Below are positions 45,063 to 54,460 of a DNA stretch of 64,000 nt, piece by piece. The translations under genes were made by a program, and so were the position numbers. Every line of letters starts with the position of its first letter. Position 1 is the stretch's first letter. Source of the DNA: Albidovulum inexpectatum (GTDB lineage: Bacteria > Pseudomonadota > Alphaproteobacteria > Rhodobacterales > Rhodobacteraceae); NCBI RefSeq assembly GCF_002927635.1, contig NZ_PRDS01000008.1, forward strand, positions 50,735 through 114,734, given 5' to 3'. The notes beneath the pieces are model-generated. The model did no database searches, was not told the DNA's origin, and saw nothing but the letters and a program-made list of their open reading frames with translations.

Positions 45063-46577
45063 ATGGTCACTCGCGTCCATACCGTGGCATTTCAGGGTGT
45101 CGAGGCGCGCCTTGTCGAGGTGCAATGCTCGCTGTCATCGGGGCTGCCGGCCTTCTCGATCGTCGGCCTGCCCGACAAGGCGGTCAGCGAAGCGCGCGAG
45201 CGGGTGCGCGCGGCGCTATCCGCATTGTCGATCGCGCTGCCGTCAAAACGGATCACCGTGAACCTGTCTCCGGCGGATATGCCCAAGGAAGGTTCGCACT
45301 ATGACCTGCCGATCGCCCTGGCGCTGCTGGCCGCGATCGACATCGTGCCGCGTGAAACTGTCGAAGAGGCGGTCGCACTGGGCGAATTGTCGCTGGATGG
45401 GCGGCTGGTCGGCGTGGCGGGCGCCCTGCCGGCAGCCATGGCTTCTGCAGAGGATGACCGCGACATGCTCTGCCCCGCGAGCTCGGCGCCGGAAGCGGCC
45501 TGGGTTGGCGCGGCACGGGTATTCGGGGCCGAAACGCTGCTCCAGGTCGTGCAGCACCTGACCGGGTCAGCCCCGCTGGAGCGCGCGGGTCCCGGCAACG
45601 CACGAATCGAGACCGCTTTCGCGGACTTGCGCGACGTGAAAGGGCAGGAACGCGCCAAGCGCGCGCTGGAAATCGCCGCAGCGGGGCGGCATCACCTGCT
45701 GATGGTCGGTCCACCCGGGGCAGGCAAATCCATGCTGGCAGCCCGTCTGCCCGGTCTTCTGCCACCCATGTCACCAGATGAGGCGCTGGAGACGGCCATG
45801 ACCCACTCCATCGCCGGCATGATCCGGGACGGCGAACTGAGCCTGACCCGCCCCTGGCGCGATCCGCATCATTCGGCATCGGTGGCCGCGATCATCGGCG
45901 GCGGACGCGGCGCGCGACCGGGCGAGATCAGCCTTGCGCATAACGGCGTCCTGTTTCTGGACGAACTACCGGAATTTTCGCGCGCGGTTCTGGAATCCCT
46001 TCGTCAGCCAATCGAAACCGGCGAAGTCGTCGTCGCGCGGGCAAACGCCCATCTTCGCTATCCTTGTCGCTTCCTGCTGGTCGCCGCGGCCAATCCCTGC
46101 CGCTGCGGCCATATGGCCGATGCCGCGCGGGCCTGTGCGCGCGCGCCTGCTTGCGGGGCCGACTATCTGGGGCGGATTTCGGGACCGCTGATGGACCGCT
46201 TCGATCTGCGCATCGAGGTGCCCGCAGTCGATTTTGCCGACCTGCAACTGCCCGAGGGCGGCGAGAGCACGGCCAGCGTCGCAAGTCGGGTTCTCTCGGC
46301 CCGGGCGATGCAGACGCAACGCTTTGCCGGCCACGAGAAGGTTCGGGTCAACGCGGATGCCAGCGGGCGCTTGCTGGAGGAGATCGCCGAGCCTGACGCC
46401 GAAGGGCGCAACCTGATGTCCCGCCTGGCAGAGCGTATGGGACTGAGCGCGCGCGGTTATCACAGGATATTGCGCGTCGCTCGGACCATTGCCGATCTCG
46501 AGGGATCAGAGCGTGTTCGCCGTCACCATCTTTCCGAAGCCGCCAGCTACCGCCTGACTTTCGCGCCATCCCTGTGA
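45063..46577 (+). CDS. comM: YifB/ComM-family Mg-chelatase-like AAA+ ATPase
   Basis: 504 residues. The N-terminal Lon-protease-like domain begins RVHTVAFQGVEARLVEVQCS. A Mg-chelatase AAA+ domain follows, with Walker A MVGPPGAGKSMLAARLPGLL, Walker B LFLDELPEF and the family zinc-like cysteines ANPCRCGHMADAARACARAP, then the C-terminal helical domain ERMGLSARGYHRILRVARTI. In competent bacteria ComM is a branch-migration helicase that extends heteroduplex during transformation. In others the role is unclear. It stands alone, divergent from coaBC and convergent with gshB. Confidence 0.93.
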   Translation: MVTRVHTVAFQGVEARLVEVQCSLSSGLPAFSIVGLPDKAVSEARERVRAALSALSIALPSKRITVNLSPADMPKEGSHYDLPIALALLAAIDIVPRETVEEAVALGELSLDGRLVGVAGALPAAMASAEDDRDMLCPASSAPEAAWVGAARVFGAETLLQVVQHLTGSAPLERAGPGNARIETAFADLRDVKGQERAKRALEIAAAGRHHLLMVGPPGAGKSMLAARLPGLLPPMSPDEALETAMTHSIAGMIRDGELSLTRPWRDPHHSASVAAIIGGGRGARPGEISLAHNGVLFLDELPEFSRAVLESLRQPIETGEVVVARANAHLRYPCRFLLVAAANPCRCGHMADAARACARAPACGADYLGRISGPLMDRFDLRIEVPAVDFADLQLPEGGESTASVASRVLSARAMQTQRFAGHEKVRVNADASGRLLEEIAEPDAEGRNLMSRLAERMGLSARGYHRILRVARTIADLEGSERVRRHHLSEAASYRLTFAPSL

Positions 46578-46588
46578 CCCGCCCCTTC

Positions 46589-46634
46589 GGGCTGACGGCG
46601 CGTTTCGAAGCCTTCGCGAACGGAACGTCAGCCC
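46589..46634. terminator. Long stem-loop between convergent comM and gshB
   Basis: GGGCTGACG (46589-46597) pairs with CGTCAGCCC (46626-46634), with inner complementarity around TTCGAAG and TTCGCGAA, followed by AATTAATT. It could terminate both genes. Confidence 0.55.
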
Positions 46635-46641
46635 AATTAAT

Positions 46642-47592
46642 TCAGGCCGAATTGGCCCGGCGTGCCTCGATGGCTTCCCAGATCAGCCGCGCCGCGTTCG
46701 TGCCGTCGAAGCGTTCAAGCTCCTGAATACCGGTGGGCGATGTCACGTTGATCTCGGTCAGCCATTCCCCGATCACATCGATACCCACGAAAATCTGCCC
46801 CTTCTCGCGCAGGACGGGGCCGATTTCGGCGCAAATCTGCAAATCGCGTTCCGTCAGGCCGACCTTTTCAGGCCGCCCCCCGACATGCATGTTTGACCGG
46901 GTCTCGCCATCGGCAGGTATGCGATTGATCGCACCCACGGGTTCGCCATCGACCAGGATGATCCGTTTGTCCCCCCTTACGACGTCGGGGACGTATTTTT
47001 GCGCGATCAGCGGCTCGCGGCTCATCCCCGTGAACAGCTCGTGCAGCGAGGCAAGGTTCCGGTCATTGGGGTCCAGTCGGAACACCCCGGCGCCACCATT
47101 GCCATAGAGGGGCTTCAGAATGATGTCGCCATGACGCGCCTTGAAGGCACGAATCGAATCCAGATCACGCGCGATCAGCGTCGGCGGCGTCAGATGCGGA
47201 AATCGCAGGACCAGAAGCTTTTCGGGCTGGTTGCGAACCCAGAACGGGTCATTCACGACAAGCGTCGCCGGATGGATCATGTCCAGCAGATGCGTCGTGG
47301 TGATATAGGCCATGTCGAAAGGTGGATCCTGCCTGAGCAGGACCACGTCCATCTCGGACAGGTCCGTTTCGGTTTCCTCTCCCAGGGTGAAATGATCACC
47401 TTGCACCCGACGCAGCTCGATCGGCCAGCCACGCGCAAGAACCCGCCCCTCGCAATAGCTCAGACGGTCCGGCGTGTAGTAGAACAGACGATGGCCACGT
47501 TCCTGGGCCTCAAGCCCGATGCGAAAGGTGGAATCGGCGTCGATATTGATACCCGCGATCGGGTCCATCTGGATGGCGACCTTGAGAGACAT
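46642..47592 (-). CDS. gshB: Glutathione synthetase
   Basis: ATP-grasp ligase that joins gamma-glutamylcysteine and glycine. It has 316 residues. The N-terminus reads [52 protein letters not shown] and the catalytic ATP-grasp segment [20 protein letters not shown] match the prokaryotic GshB family. I start at ATG 47590-47592 (MSLKVAIQ); the frame extends to 47637. It lies downstream of rsmI-yraN on the same strand after 66 bases. Glutathione metabolism is represented elsewhere in the window by gloB and the ChaC-like gene. Confidence 0.97.
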   Translation of the reverse strand: MSLKVAIQMDPIAGINIDADSTFRIGLEAQERGHRLFYYTPDRLSYCEGRVLARGWPIELRRVQGDHFTLGEETETDLSEMDVVLLRQDPPFDMAYITTTHLLDMIHPATLVVNDPFWVRNQPEKLLVLRFPHLTPPTLIARDLDSIRAFKARHGDIILKPLYGNGGAGVFRLDPNDRNLASLHELFTGMSREPLIAQKYVPDVVRGDKRIILVDGEPVGAINRIPADGETRSNMHVGGRPEKVGLTERDLQICAEIGPVLREKGQIFVGIDVIGEWLTEINVTSPTGIQELERFDGTNAARLIWEAIEARRANSA

Positions 47593-47658
47593 CTTCAGCC
47601 CTTCCGTCATGCGATGGTCGCAGTGATGGCCCAGCATGCGCCGATATGCAATCCGCCA

Positions 47659-48111
47659 TCAGGCACATAGCGCAGCTTCGCGCAGCTCGATCCTTCCGGA
47701 CCGATCCACAAGGGCGAGATCCAGCCGCATGTTCGTGGCAAGGCCGGTTGGCAGACGCGCGACATACTCTTCGGCCGCGGCAAGGATGCGCTTCACTTGC
47801 CGGGGCTGCAGTCGTTCCGCGGCGGCTTCGACCGTGCTTGCCTGCTTGACCTCGACAAAGACCACGCCGTCGTCATCGGCAAGTATCAGATCGATCTCGC
47901 CCGATTTGCCCCGCCAGCGACGATCAAGAACCTTGCAGCCGCGCGCGACATAGGCCGCTTCCACCTGTTCCTCGGCCACGCGACCGGAATGATAGGCGCG
48001 CCGCCCTTTCAGTCGTCTTTGCCCAGCGCCAGCGCCGCCTGATAAACGCGCCGTCTTGGCAACCCCAGCGACTGGGACACGATCGCAACCGATTCCCTGA
48101 TCGAATGGCAT
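47659..48111 (-). CDS. yraN: YraN family (UPF0102) nuclease-fold protein
   Basis: Restriction-endonuclease-like fold protein of unknown role. The conserved core is GRVAEEQVEAAYVARG, KSGEIDLILADDDGVVFVEV followed by KQAS, which supplies the GEIDLI and FVEVK motif of the family. The only ATG (48109-48111) lies inside rsmI and would add about 40 extra residues. CTG 48010-48012, overlapping the rsmI stop, or GTG 47977-47979 would give lengths closer to the core. The start is therefore uncertain by up to 130 bases; I list the ATG form. It overlaps rsmI, as expected for this gene pair. Confidence 0.85.
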   Translation of the reverse strand: MPFDQGIGCDRVPVAGVAKTARLSGGAGAGQRRLKGRRAYHSGRVAEEQVEAAYVARGCKVLDRRWRGKSGEIDLILADDDGVVFVEVKQASTVEAAAERLQPRQVKRILAAAEEYVARLPTGLATNMRLDLALVDRSGRIELREAALCA

Positions 48112-48869
48112 TCCAGCGCTTCCCTCAATGCAGTCTCGAGCTCGTCTTCGGAGGCAGCCTTGTGTCCCGCGCGATCGATCAGGACGACGATCTCGCCCTT
48201 GAGGGGCCGTTCGGCCACCTGTTCGGCGAGTACGCCGATCGGGCCACGCAGCACCTCCTCGAACCGCTTGGTAAGCTCACGGCAAATGACGGCACTTCTT
48301 TCCGGCCCCAAGGTTTGCACCAGATCGGAAAACAGTCCGTTAATGCGCCTGGGAGACTCATAGAGGACCAAGGTCGCCGGAATGTTGGCGAGTTCGGCCA
48401 GCCAACGCTTCCGCTGACCGGATTGCGACGGCGGAAAGCCCGCGAAGAGAAACCGGTCCGAGGGCAATCCGGACACGGTCAGCGCGGCGATTGCAGCACT
48501 GGGCCCCGGGGCGGCCGTGACCATGTATCCTTGGCTTATCGCAGCGCGCGCGAGTTGAAAGCCGGGATCGGCGACCAGCGGCGTGCCGGCTTCGGACGCA
48601 TAGGCAACCGAGCGCCCCTCGGCCAGCTCGCCCAGCAACCGGGGGCGCATCCGCTCGCCATTGTGATCGTGGTAGGACAGGATCGTACGCCCCGCCGTCG
48701 GAATGCCATGAATGTCCATCAGGTGACGCAGGCTTCGCGTGTCTTCGGCGGCCAGCACATCGGCCGCCCCCAGAATGTCGAGCGCCCGCAAGGTGATGTC
48801 GCGTGCGTTCCCGATCGGGGTCGAGACAAAGTACAATCCCGGGTCAAGCGGCTGGATCTTGCCGGACAT
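48009..48869 (-). CDS. rsmI: 16S rRNA (cytidine-1402-2'-O)-methyltransferase
   Basis: Tetrapyrrole-methylase-fold enzyme that methylates C1402 in the 30S decoding centre. It has 286 residues. The N-terminal block GLYFVSTPIGNARDITLRAL is nearly invariant in RsmI. AEDTRSLRHLMDIHGI, LVADPGFQLARAAISQG, AAPGPSAAIAALTVSGLPSD and FAGFPPSQSGQRKRWLAEL complete the fold. The start ATG is 48867-48869. It is divergent from the LpoA-like gene and overlaps yraN, the same neighbourhood as in E. coli. Confidence 0.97.
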   Translation of the reverse strand: MSGKIQPLDPGLYFVSTPIGNARDITLRALDILGAADVLAAEDTRSLRHLMDIHGIPTAGRTILSYHDHNGERMRPRLLGELAEGRSVAYASEAGTPLVADPGFQLARAAISQGYMVTAAPGPSAAIAALTVSGLPSDRFLFAGFPPSQSGQRKRWLAELANIPATLVLYESPRRINGLFSDLVQTLGPERSAVICRELTKRFEEVLRGPIGVLAEQVAERPLKGEIVVLIDRAGHKAASEDELETALREALECHSIRESVAIVSQSLGLPRRRVYQAALALGKDD

Positions 48870-48976
48870 GTGCGCCTTCTTGTTGCCGATCAGCCTGATG
48901 CCGCGTTTACTTCACGCTTGGCAAGGGCTAACCTCTGACCAAGTTCATACCCCGACACCGGATCGAGGATTGTGCC

Positions 48977-50149
48977 ATGTTCCCTGTTTTTCTCAGCCGC
49001 CGCAAGGCGATGACCCGCGCCGCAATGATCGCCGCGGGACTGTTCCTGTCAGCTTGTGTTCCCTCTCCCCAGGCCCAGGCCCCACGCATCGATCCGGCAG
49101 CGCCGGTTCCCGTTGCAATGATCCTGCCCGGCGGCTCGGGCAATCCCGGAGACGAGGTGCTGGCGCGAAGCCTCAAGCAGGCAGCGGATCTGGCGATGGC
49201 CGACCTCAACGGCGTTCGGATCGATCTTCGCGTCTACAATGCCGGCAGTGACCCGGCGATGTCGGCCGCGGTTGCGCGCCGTGCGGTGGATGAAGGGGCC
49301 CGAATCATCCTTGGCCCGGTATTTGCCGAAGCGGCCAATGCCGCGGGACAGGCGGTGCGAGATCGTGGCGTGAACGTGCTGTCCTTTTCGAACAACACGG
49401 CGATCGCCGGCGGAAACGTCTTCGTCCTGGGGCCGACTTTCGAGAACACCGCCAACCGGTTGGTTTCCTTCGCTGCACGGAACGGCAAGGACCAGATCGC
49501 GATCGTGTTCGAACAGAATGCGGCAGGCGAAGCCGGCCGCAGCGCTATCGAGCAGGCCGCGGCACGATCCGGGGCGAAGGTGGTACTGCGTGAATCCTAT
49601 CCGTTCTCGCAGCAGGATGTGATCGCGGCCGCTCCGCGGATCGCTGCAAATGTCCGGGCCTCGGGGGCCGAGGCGGTCTTCCTTACCGCCAACAGCGCCG
49701 GAGCGCTGCCTTTGCTGGCGCAGCTTCTGCCCGAATCGGGCCTTCGACCCCAGGATGTGCAATTCGTCGGCTTGACGCGCTGGGACATTCCGTCGGCGAC
49801 ACTGTCATTGCCCGGTCTGCAGGGAGGTTGGTTTGCAATGCCGGATCCCGGCCTGCAGGCACAGTTCGAAACACGCTACTCTGCCGCATACGGAGAACAG
49901 CCGCATCCGATCGCGGGTCTTGCCTACGATGCCGTTGCGGCTGTTGGCGCCCTGGTGCGCAGCGGGCGGCCCAATGCCCTGTCGCGGGAATCCCTGACCC
50001 AGGGGGCCGGTTTCGCAGGCGTCAATGGCATCTTCCGTCTGCGGCCCGACGGCACGAACGAACGCGCGCTGGCCGTCGCCCAGATCCGCAACGCCCAGGT
50101 CGTGATCATCGACCCCGCGCCGAGAAGCTTCCGCGGTGCCGGTTTCTGA
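48977..50149 (+). CDS. LpoA-like penicillin-binding protein activator lipoprotein
   Basis: 390 residues. The lipoprotein signal ends AAGLFLSAC with Cys27 as the lipidation site, so it is probably outer-membrane anchored. The mature part is one periplasmic-binding fold (VPVAMILPGGSGNPGDEVLA, RIILGPVFAEAANAAGQAV, LSFSNNTAIAGGNVFVLGPT, FVGLTRWDIPSATLSLPGLQ). It resembles both the C-terminal half of LpoA and amino-acid ABC receptors. The missing ABC genes and the rsmI-yraN neighbourhood favour the LpoA view: activation of PBP1-type peptidoglycan synthases. It lacks the N-terminal TPR-like half of E. coli LpoA. It overlaps glnD by 14 bases. Confidence 0.82.
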   Translation: MFPVFLSRRKAMTRAAMIAAGLFLSACVPSPQAQAPRIDPAAPVPVAMILPGGSGNPGDEVLARSLKQAADLAMADLNGVRIDLRVYNAGSDPAMSAAVARRAVDEGARIILGPVFAEAANAAGQAVRDRGVNVLSFSNNTAIAGGNVFVLGPTFENTANRLVSFAARNGKDQIAIVFEQNAAGEAGRSAIEQAAARSGAKVVLRESYPFSQQDVIAAAPRIAANVRASGAEAVFLTANSAGALPLLAQLLPESGLRPQDVQFVGLTRWDIPSATLSLPGLQGGWFAMPDPGLQAQFETRYSAAYGEQPHPIAGLAYDAVAAVGALVRSGRPNALSRESLTQGAGFAGVNGIFRLRPDGTNERALAVAQIRNAQVVIIDPAPRSFRGAGF

Positions 50150-52919
50150 GCTGACAGTCCGGCCCGCGCCCATCCTGCCGGCCGAGGTTGCGGCCAGCCC
50201 GATCTTTGACACCGAACGCTTTGCGCAGGCGCTGCGCGAAGCCGTGGCAGATCACACGGATCCCCGCGACGCCCGGGCCGCGATCGTTTCTCACGTGGCA
50301 GAGGCCCGGGTAGAGGCGTTGGGTGCCATAGAAACCGACTTCATGAAACATCCGCGCGCGGCGCGGGTGACGGTCGATTCCTATTCGGCCCTGACGGATG
50401 CAATCGTGCGCGCGATCTTTTCGGTCGTGACCGAGAAGCTGCATCCCCTGCCCAACCCGACCGAGGGCGAACGGATTGCCGTGCTTGCGGTCGGGGGCTA
50501 TGGCCGGGCCGAGATGGCGCCCCATTCCGACATCGACCTGCTGTTCCTCACCCCGTGGAAGATGACCGCCTGGGCCGAGAGCGTCATCGAATCCATGCTG
50601 TACATCCTTTGGGACCTGCGGCTGAAGGTCGGCCATTCCAGCCGCACCGTGGCCGACTGCCTGCGCCTTGGGCGCGAGGATTACACGATCCGCACCGCAT
50701 TGCTGGAGCGTCGATACATCTGCGGTCACGAACCCCTGGCCGATGAATTGCGCAGCAGACTGTGGTCGGAGCTCTTCAAGTCAACCGCGACGGAATTCAT
50801 CGAGGCAAAGCTCGAGGAACGTGCCGAGCGGCACCGGAAACAGGGCGGGCAGCGCTATGTGCTGGAGCCCAACGTCAAGGAGGGCAAGGGCGGACTGCGC
50901 GACCTGCAGACTCTGTACTGGATCGGGAAATACATTCACGCGGTCCGGCATCCGTCCGAACTGGTCACGCAAGGCCTGCTCACCCGAGAGGAATACGACA
51001 CCTTCACCGCGGCCGAGGACTTCCTGTGGGCGGTGCGCTGTCATCTGCACCTGATCGCGGGGCGCCCGCAGGATCAGCTGACATTCGATCTGCAGGTCGA
51101 GGTCGCAAGCCGCATGGGCTATTCCGATAGTGCCGGACGACGCGCGGTCGAGCACTTCATGCAGGACTATTTCCGCCATGCGACCCATGTGGGCGAGCTG
51201 ACCCGTGTCTTCCTGACCGTCCTGGAGGAACGTCACGTCAAGAAGGAAACCCGGCTTGCCGGCTTTCTGCGCCGCCGTCGCAAGACACGGGAAGGCTTCC
51301 GCATCGAACGCGGCCGCATCAATGTCGTCGATCCCGACGCTTTCCTTGCCGACAAGCTGAACATCCTGCGCCTTTTCGAAGAAGGCCTGCGCACCGGCAA
51401 TCTCATACACCCCGAGGCGATGCGGCTGGTATCGCGCAATCTTCATCTGATCGATGACGAGATGCGCAACAACCCCGAGGCCGCGCGCATCTTCCTGGAC
51501 ATGCTGCTGAAGCACGGTAATCCCGAACGCGCCTTGCGCCGGATGAACGAGCTGGGCGTGCTGGCCGCCTTCATTCCCGAGTTCGAGCCGATCGTCGCGA
51601 TGATGCAGTTCAACATGTATCACCACTACACGGTGGACGAACACACGATCCAGACGATCTCGGTGCTGGCCCAGATCGAGCGCAAGGAGCTGATCGAGGA
51701 ATTGCCCCTGTCGTCCGAGATCCTTGATCGCGGGGTGAATCGCCGGGTCCTGTATGTGGCGTTGCTTTTGCACGACATCGGCAAGGGGCGTCCCGAGGAT
51801 CATTCGATCCTGGGAGCCAAGATCGCGCGAAAGGTTGCCCCCCGGCTGGGCCTCAACCCCGAGGAATGCAAGACCGTCGAATGGCTGGTACGCTATCATC
51901 TTCTCATGTCGGACATGGCGCAAAAGCGCGACATCGCCGATCCACGGACGGTGCGCGACTTCGCCAAGCTGGTGAAGACGCGCAAGCGACTGGACCTTTT
52001 GACGGTGCTGACCGTTTGCGACATCCGTGGCGTCGGCCCCAACACCTGGAACAACTGGAAGGCCATGCTGCTGCGCCGGCTCCACTCCGAGACGGCACAA
52101 GCGCTGGAGGCCGGTCTGGAGAGCATCAATTCCGACAAGCGCGAAAACGAGGCCAGGCGCGCGCTGCGCGAGGCCTTGCCCGATTGGGAGGAACGCGACA
52201 TCCGGCGCGAACTGGGGCGCCACTACGGGCCCTACTGGCAAGGTCTTTCCACCGAGACCCATGCCGTCTTTGCCCGCCTGCTGCGCGACATTCCCGACAA
52301 CGAGATCCGCGTCGATCTGCACCCCGACCCCGATCACGATGCAACGCGCGTCTGTTTCGCCCTGGCCGACCATCCGGGCATCTTTTCTCGGCTTGCCGGC
52401 GCCTTGGCGCTGGTCGGTGCCAATGTCGTTGACGCGCGCACCTACACGTCCAAGGACGGCTATGCGACGGCGGTCTTCTGGATACAAGACGGCGAGGGAC
52501 ATCCCTATGCGGTGTCGCGCCTGCCACGCCTGACACAGATGATCGAAAAGACCCTGCGTGGCGAGGTCGTTGCACGCGACGCGCTGAAAAACCGCGACAA
52601 GATCCGCAAGCGCGAGCGCCAGTTCAGATTTCCGACCCATATCACGTTCGACAACGAGGGGTCCGAAATCTACACGATCATCGAGGTCGATACCCGCGAC
52701 CGGCCGGGGCTGCTGTACGATCTGACACGCACATTGGCGGCCAACAACATCTATATTGCATCCGCCGTGATCGCGACCTATGGCGCTCAGGTCGTGGACA
52801 GTTTCTATGTAAAGGACATGTTCGGCCTGAAACTTTACTCCAAGGCCAAACGCGACAGCCTGGAGCGCAAGCTGCGGCAGGCGATTGCCGAAGGGGCCGA
52901 ACGGGCGCGGGGCGAATGA
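50136..52919 (+). CDS. glnD: Bifunctional PII uridylyltransferase/uridylyl-removing enzyme
   Basis: Nitrogen sensor that uridylylates PII proteins when glutamine is low and removes UMP when it is high. It has 927 residues. The nucleotidyltransferase motif GGYGRAEMAPHSDIDLLFL is at about residues 120-138. The HD hydrolase site ALLLHDIGKGRPEDHS is near 545. Two C-terminal ACT domains lie near 745 (DHPGIFSRLAGALALVGANV) and 850 (RDRPGLLYDLTRTLAANNIY). Translation starts at GTG 50136 inside the LpoA-like gene. It overlaps murJ by ATGA. Confidence 0.97.
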   Translation: MPVSELTVRPAPILPAEVAASPIFDTERFAQALREAVADHTDPRDARAAIVSHVAEARVEALGAIETDFMKHPRAARVTVDSYSALTDAIVRAIFSVVTEKLHPLPNPTEGERIAVLAVGGYGRAEMAPHSDIDLLFLTPWKMTAWAESVIESMLYILWDLRLKVGHSSRTVADCLRLGREDYTIRTALLERRYICGHEPLADELRSRLWSELFKSTATEFIEAKLEERAERHRKQGGQRYVLEPNVKEGKGGLRDLQTLYWIGKYIHAVRHPSELVTQGLLTREEYDTFTAAEDFLWAVRCHLHLIAGRPQDQLTFDLQVEVASRMGYSDSAGRRAVEHFMQDYFRHATHVGELTRVFLTVLEERHVKKETRLAGFLRRRRKTREGFRIERGRINVVDPDAFLADKLNILRLFEEGLRTGNLIHPEAMRLVSRNLHLIDDEMRNNPEAARIFLDMLLKHGNPERALRRMNELGVLAAFIPEFEPIVAMMQFNMYHHYTVDEHTIQTISVLAQIERKELIEELPLSSEILDRGVNRRVLYVALLLHDIGKGRPEDHSILGAKIARKVAPRLGLNPEECKTVEWLVRYHLLMSDMAQKRDIADPRTVRDFAKLVKTRKRLDLLTVLTVCDIRGVGPNTWNNWKAMLLRRLHSETAQALEAGLESINSDKRENEARRALREALPDWEERDIRRELGRHYGPYWQGLSTETHAVFARLLRDIPDNEIRVDLHPDPDHDATRVCFALADHPGIFSRLAGALALVGANVVDARTYTSKDGYATAVFWIQDGEGHPYAVSRLPRLTQMIEKTLRGEVVARDALKNRDKIRKRERQFRFPTHITFDNEGSEIYTIIEVDTRDRPGLLYDLTRTLAANNIYIASAVIATYGAQVVDSFYVKDMFGLKLYSKAKRDSLERKLRQAIAEGAERARGE

Positions 52920-54460
52920 AACCCATCCGATTGATTCACGGCTTCGTCACCGTTGGCGGCTGGACATTGCTGTCGCGCGTGGCGGGTTTCGTGCGCGACA
53001 TGATGATGGCCGCCTATCTTGGCACCGGCCCCGTGGCCGAGGCCTTTCTGGTGGCATTCACCTTGCCCAACATGTTCCGCCGCTTCTTTGCCGAAGGTGC
53101 ATTCAACACCGCTTTCGTCCCCATGTTTTCCAAGAAACTGGAAGCGGGCGAGGATGCACGACGCTTTGCCGAAGATGCCTTTTCCGGACTGGCGGCGGTC
53201 GTCACGCTGGTTTCCGTGATCGCAATGGCCGTGATGCCTTGGATGGTGCTGGCGATGGCCGCGGGCTTTGCCGGCGATGACCGGCTTGACCTGGCCGTGC
53301 AATACGGGCGGATCTGCTTTCCCTATATCATCCTGATTTCGCTGACGGCGCTTCTGTCGGGGGTGCTGAATGCGGGCGGCCGTTTCGTCGCGGCCGCGGC
53401 GGCGCCGGTACTGCTGAACGTGATCTTCATCGCGGCGATGGTGGTGGCGGATCGCGCCGGTTGGGACATGGGCCTGACCATGGCCTGGGCAACGCCGCTG
53501 ACGGGGCTGGCGCAACTGGCCTGTGTCTGGATCGCCGCGGCACGCATGGGCTTTGCGCTGCGTCTGCGGCGGCCGCGCTGGACGCCCGAGATGCGCCGTC
53601 TTGTCACCGTTGCCGGCCCCGCCGTTCTGGCGGGGGGTGTGGTGCAGGTGAACCTGTTGGTCGGACGGCAGGTGGGAAGTTTCTTCGACGGCGCAATCGC
53701 CTGGCTGAGCTATGCGGACCGTCTGTATCAGCTGCCCCTGGGTGTCGTGGGCATCGCGGTGGGGATTGTCCTGTTGCCTGATCTGTCGCGCAGGCTGAAG
53801 GCCGGCGACACGCAGGGCGGACGGCATGCGCTGTCGCGGGCGGCGGAATTCGCCCTGTTCCTGACCGTGCCCGCGGCGGTGGCGCTTGTCGTGATCGCCT
53901 ATCCTCTGGTCGCGGTCCTGTATGAACGCGGTGCATTCGGGCCGGAAGACAGCGCGAATACCGCGCTGGCGCTTGCCGTCTATGGTGCCGGGCTGCCCGC
54001 CTTCGTGCTGCAAAAGGTCTGGCAACCGCTGTATTTTGCGCGCGAAGATACCGCGACGCCCTTTCGCTATGCCGTGATCTCGATGCTGGTCAATGCCGCG
54101 CTGGCAATCGGACTGGCGCCGTTTCTGGGCTTTGTTGCCGCGGCTTTGGGGACCACGCTTGCGGGCTGGGCGATGGCCTGGCAGCTCTGGCGCGGGTCGC
54201 GCGCGATGGGCGATGCGGCCCGCGCAGATGATCGTCTTCGCAGGCGCCTGCCCCGAATCCTTCTGTCCGCGGCGGTGATGGGCGGCGTGCTGCTGGTCCT
54301 GCAAGGCGGTCTGGCCGCGCAACTGGGCTTGGCCGGTCACCGCTACTGGGCGCTTGGCCTTCTGGTTCTGGCGGGCATGATCGCCTATGGCCTTGCCGCG
54401 CATCTGACCGGGGCCCTGCGCCTGTCCGAGCTGCGCGCGGGCCTGACCCGTCAGCGCTGA
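52916..54460 (+). CDS. murJ: Lipid II flippase
   Basis: Inner-membrane MOP-superfamily flippase that moves the peptidoglycan precursor lipid II to the periplasm. It has 514 residues with about 14 hydrophobic segments. The N-terminus LLSRVAGFVRDMMMAAYLGT is the MviN signature. EAFLVAFTLPNMFRRFFAEG and FNTAFVPMFSKKLEAGEDAR follow, and VLYERGAFGPEDSANTALAL is typical of TM9-10. The ATG overlaps the glnD stop, so glnD-murJ are coupled. The stop overlaps the convergent rhomboid-like gene by ten bases. Confidence 0.97.
   Translation: MKPIRLIHGFVTVGGWTLLSRVAGFVRDMMMAAYLGTGPVAEAFLVAFTLPNMFRRFFAEGAFNTAFVPMFSKKLEAGEDARRFAEDAFSGLAAVVTLVSVIAMAVMPWMVLAMAAGFAGDDRLDLAVQYGRICFPYIILISLTALLSGVLNAGGRFVAAAAAPVLLNVIFIAAMVVADRAGWDMGLTMAWATPLTGLAQLACVWIAAARMGFALRLRRPRWTPEMRRLVTVAGPAVLAGGVVQVNLLVGRQVGSFFDGAIAWLSYADRLYQLPLGVVGIAVGIVLLPDLSRRLKAGDTQGGRHALSRAAEFALFLTVPAAVALVVIAYPLVAVLYERGAFGPEDSANTALALAVYGAGLPAFVLQKVWQPLYFAREDTATPFRYAVISMLVNAALAIGLAPFLGFVAAALGTTLAGWAMAWQLWRGSRAMGDAARADDRLRRRLPRILLSAAVMGGVLLVLQGGLAAQLGLAGHRYWALGLLVLAGMIAYGLAAHLTGALRLSELRAGLTRQR

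Noticed and set aside
48977..50149. Branched-chain amino-acid ABC transporter receptor
   Set aside because: The fold is shared, but no permease or ATPase gene is present, and the lipobox plus the rsmI/yraN neighbourhood fit an LpoA-type activator better.
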